A DNA stretch of 41,511 nt from NCBI GenBank assembly GCA_001750645.1, contig MEIF01000014.1, positions 1 through 41,511 of the forward strand, written 5' to 3'. Shown here piece by piece: positions 41,090-41,511 of the stretch. The number at the start of each line of letters is the position of its first letter. Positions within the stretch are counted from its first letter, which is position 1. The notes below the pieces were generated by a model. That model did not search any database and was not told where the DNA came from. It saw nothing but the letters and a program-made list of their open reading frames with translations. The stretch comes from Gammaproteobacteria bacterium AqS3 (GTDB lineage Bacteria; Pseudomonadota; Gammaproteobacteria; MEIF01; AqS3). The position numbers and the translations under genes were made by a program.

Positions 41090-41511
41090 TCGGCCACCCG
41101 TTCCGCATCGGCCTGCTGCTGCAGATGCTGCATCGCTCCGGCGACGGTCAAAAACGAGCCGAAGACAACGATCCAGTCACCCGGCCGGCTGTGCTGCATC
41201 ACACCCGCCAGCACCGCTGAGCAGTCCCCCGAGGCGATCACCCCTATTCCTGCGGCGCGCATTTTACCGATGAGCTCCTCGACCCCGAGGCTGCGCTCGC
41301 CCGAGAGCTGCACCGCCGCCGCACCGTCCAGCAGGCCGGCAAAGGGCGCCAGCATCGACTCGATCGGCTTGTCGTCCAGGCAGGCGAACACGCCCCAGCA
41401 CCGGGCGCCCTCAGCCGGGCGGGGGCGGCGGGCGCTCAGCCAGCCGGCGAGGCGGGCGGCCGAGGCCGGGTTGTGGGCGACGTCCAGCGCCACGGTGCGC
41501 CCGCACCAGCT
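41086..41511 (-). CDS. folC: folylpolyglutamate/dihydrofolate synthase, C-terminal part
   Basis: Only the last 141 or so residues are in the window; the frame is open through the right edge (upstream codons read SWCGRT before VALDVAHNPASAARLAG). The DVAHNP motif and the GSFLTVAGAM near the C-terminus are the signature of the FolC/Mur ligase C-terminal domain. The full enzyme adds glutamate to dihydropteroate and folates. First of the overlapping folC-dedD-cvpA-purF set as seen here. Confidence 0.93.
   Translation of the reverse strand, partial: SWCGRTVALDVAHNPASAARLAGWLSARRPRPAEGARCWGVFACLDDKPIESMLAPFAGLLDGAAAVQLSGERSLGVEELIGKMRAAGIGVIASGDCSAVLAGVMQHSRPGDWIVVFGSFLTVAGAMQHLQQQADAERVAE

Overview
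The window looks like a chromosomal segment of a GC-rich gammaproteobacterium. The right end carries the gammaproteobacterial order folC-dedD-cvpA-purF, and next to it are acnB and argG, whose proteins match the familiar enterobacterial and pseudomonad types closely. No rRNA, tRNA, CRISPR array, insertion sequence or phage gene was seen. Genus cannot be set from sequence alone. Giant multi-repeat surface proteins of this kind suggest a marine, biofilm or host-associated lifestyle, but that is inference.

From position 1 to 34401 the minus strand is filled by four co-directional giant genes. Read in transcription order they are: a 1325-residue protein (30424-34401), a 3960-residue protein (18288-30170), a 3810-residue protein (6573-18005), and at least 2095 residues of a fourth whose 3' end lies beyond the left edge (1-6286). 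All have an N-terminal signal peptide and a long tail of roughly 100-110-residue beta-sandwich repeats resembling Calx-beta domains, with motifs such as EGGSATFTV, NWNTPQTVTV, acidic DDD runs and ASGGDY. The three complete proteins end in a related pre-barrel segment and a beta-barrel of about 390 residues with a terminal phenylalanine. They are best read as a tandem family of autotransporter-like, probably calcium-stabilised surface stalks (inference).

From 34530 to 41511 the genes are housekeeping: argG (minus), acnB (plus, TTG start), then purF, cvpA, dedD and the 3' part of folC (all minus). The folC operon genes overlap each other, which points to translational coupling.

The most unusual structures lie in the leaders of the giant genes. 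The 3810-residue gene is preceded by a 41-codon ORF with its own ribosome binding site. This ORF contains a complete intrinsic terminator hairpin and U-tract, and its stop codon overlaps the giant gene's ATG (TGATG). The 1325-residue gene is preceded by an 18-codon ORF with four consecutive prolines. Its stop overlaps the giant gene's start (ATGA), and a GC-rich hairpin there would cover the start region. The fourth gene has a strong sigma70-type promoter, a 25-bp interrupted palindrome in its leader, and an A7 tract right after the start codon. Together these suggest that expression of these very costly proteins is gated in different ways, gene by gene. That is a hypothesis, and the checks are given below.
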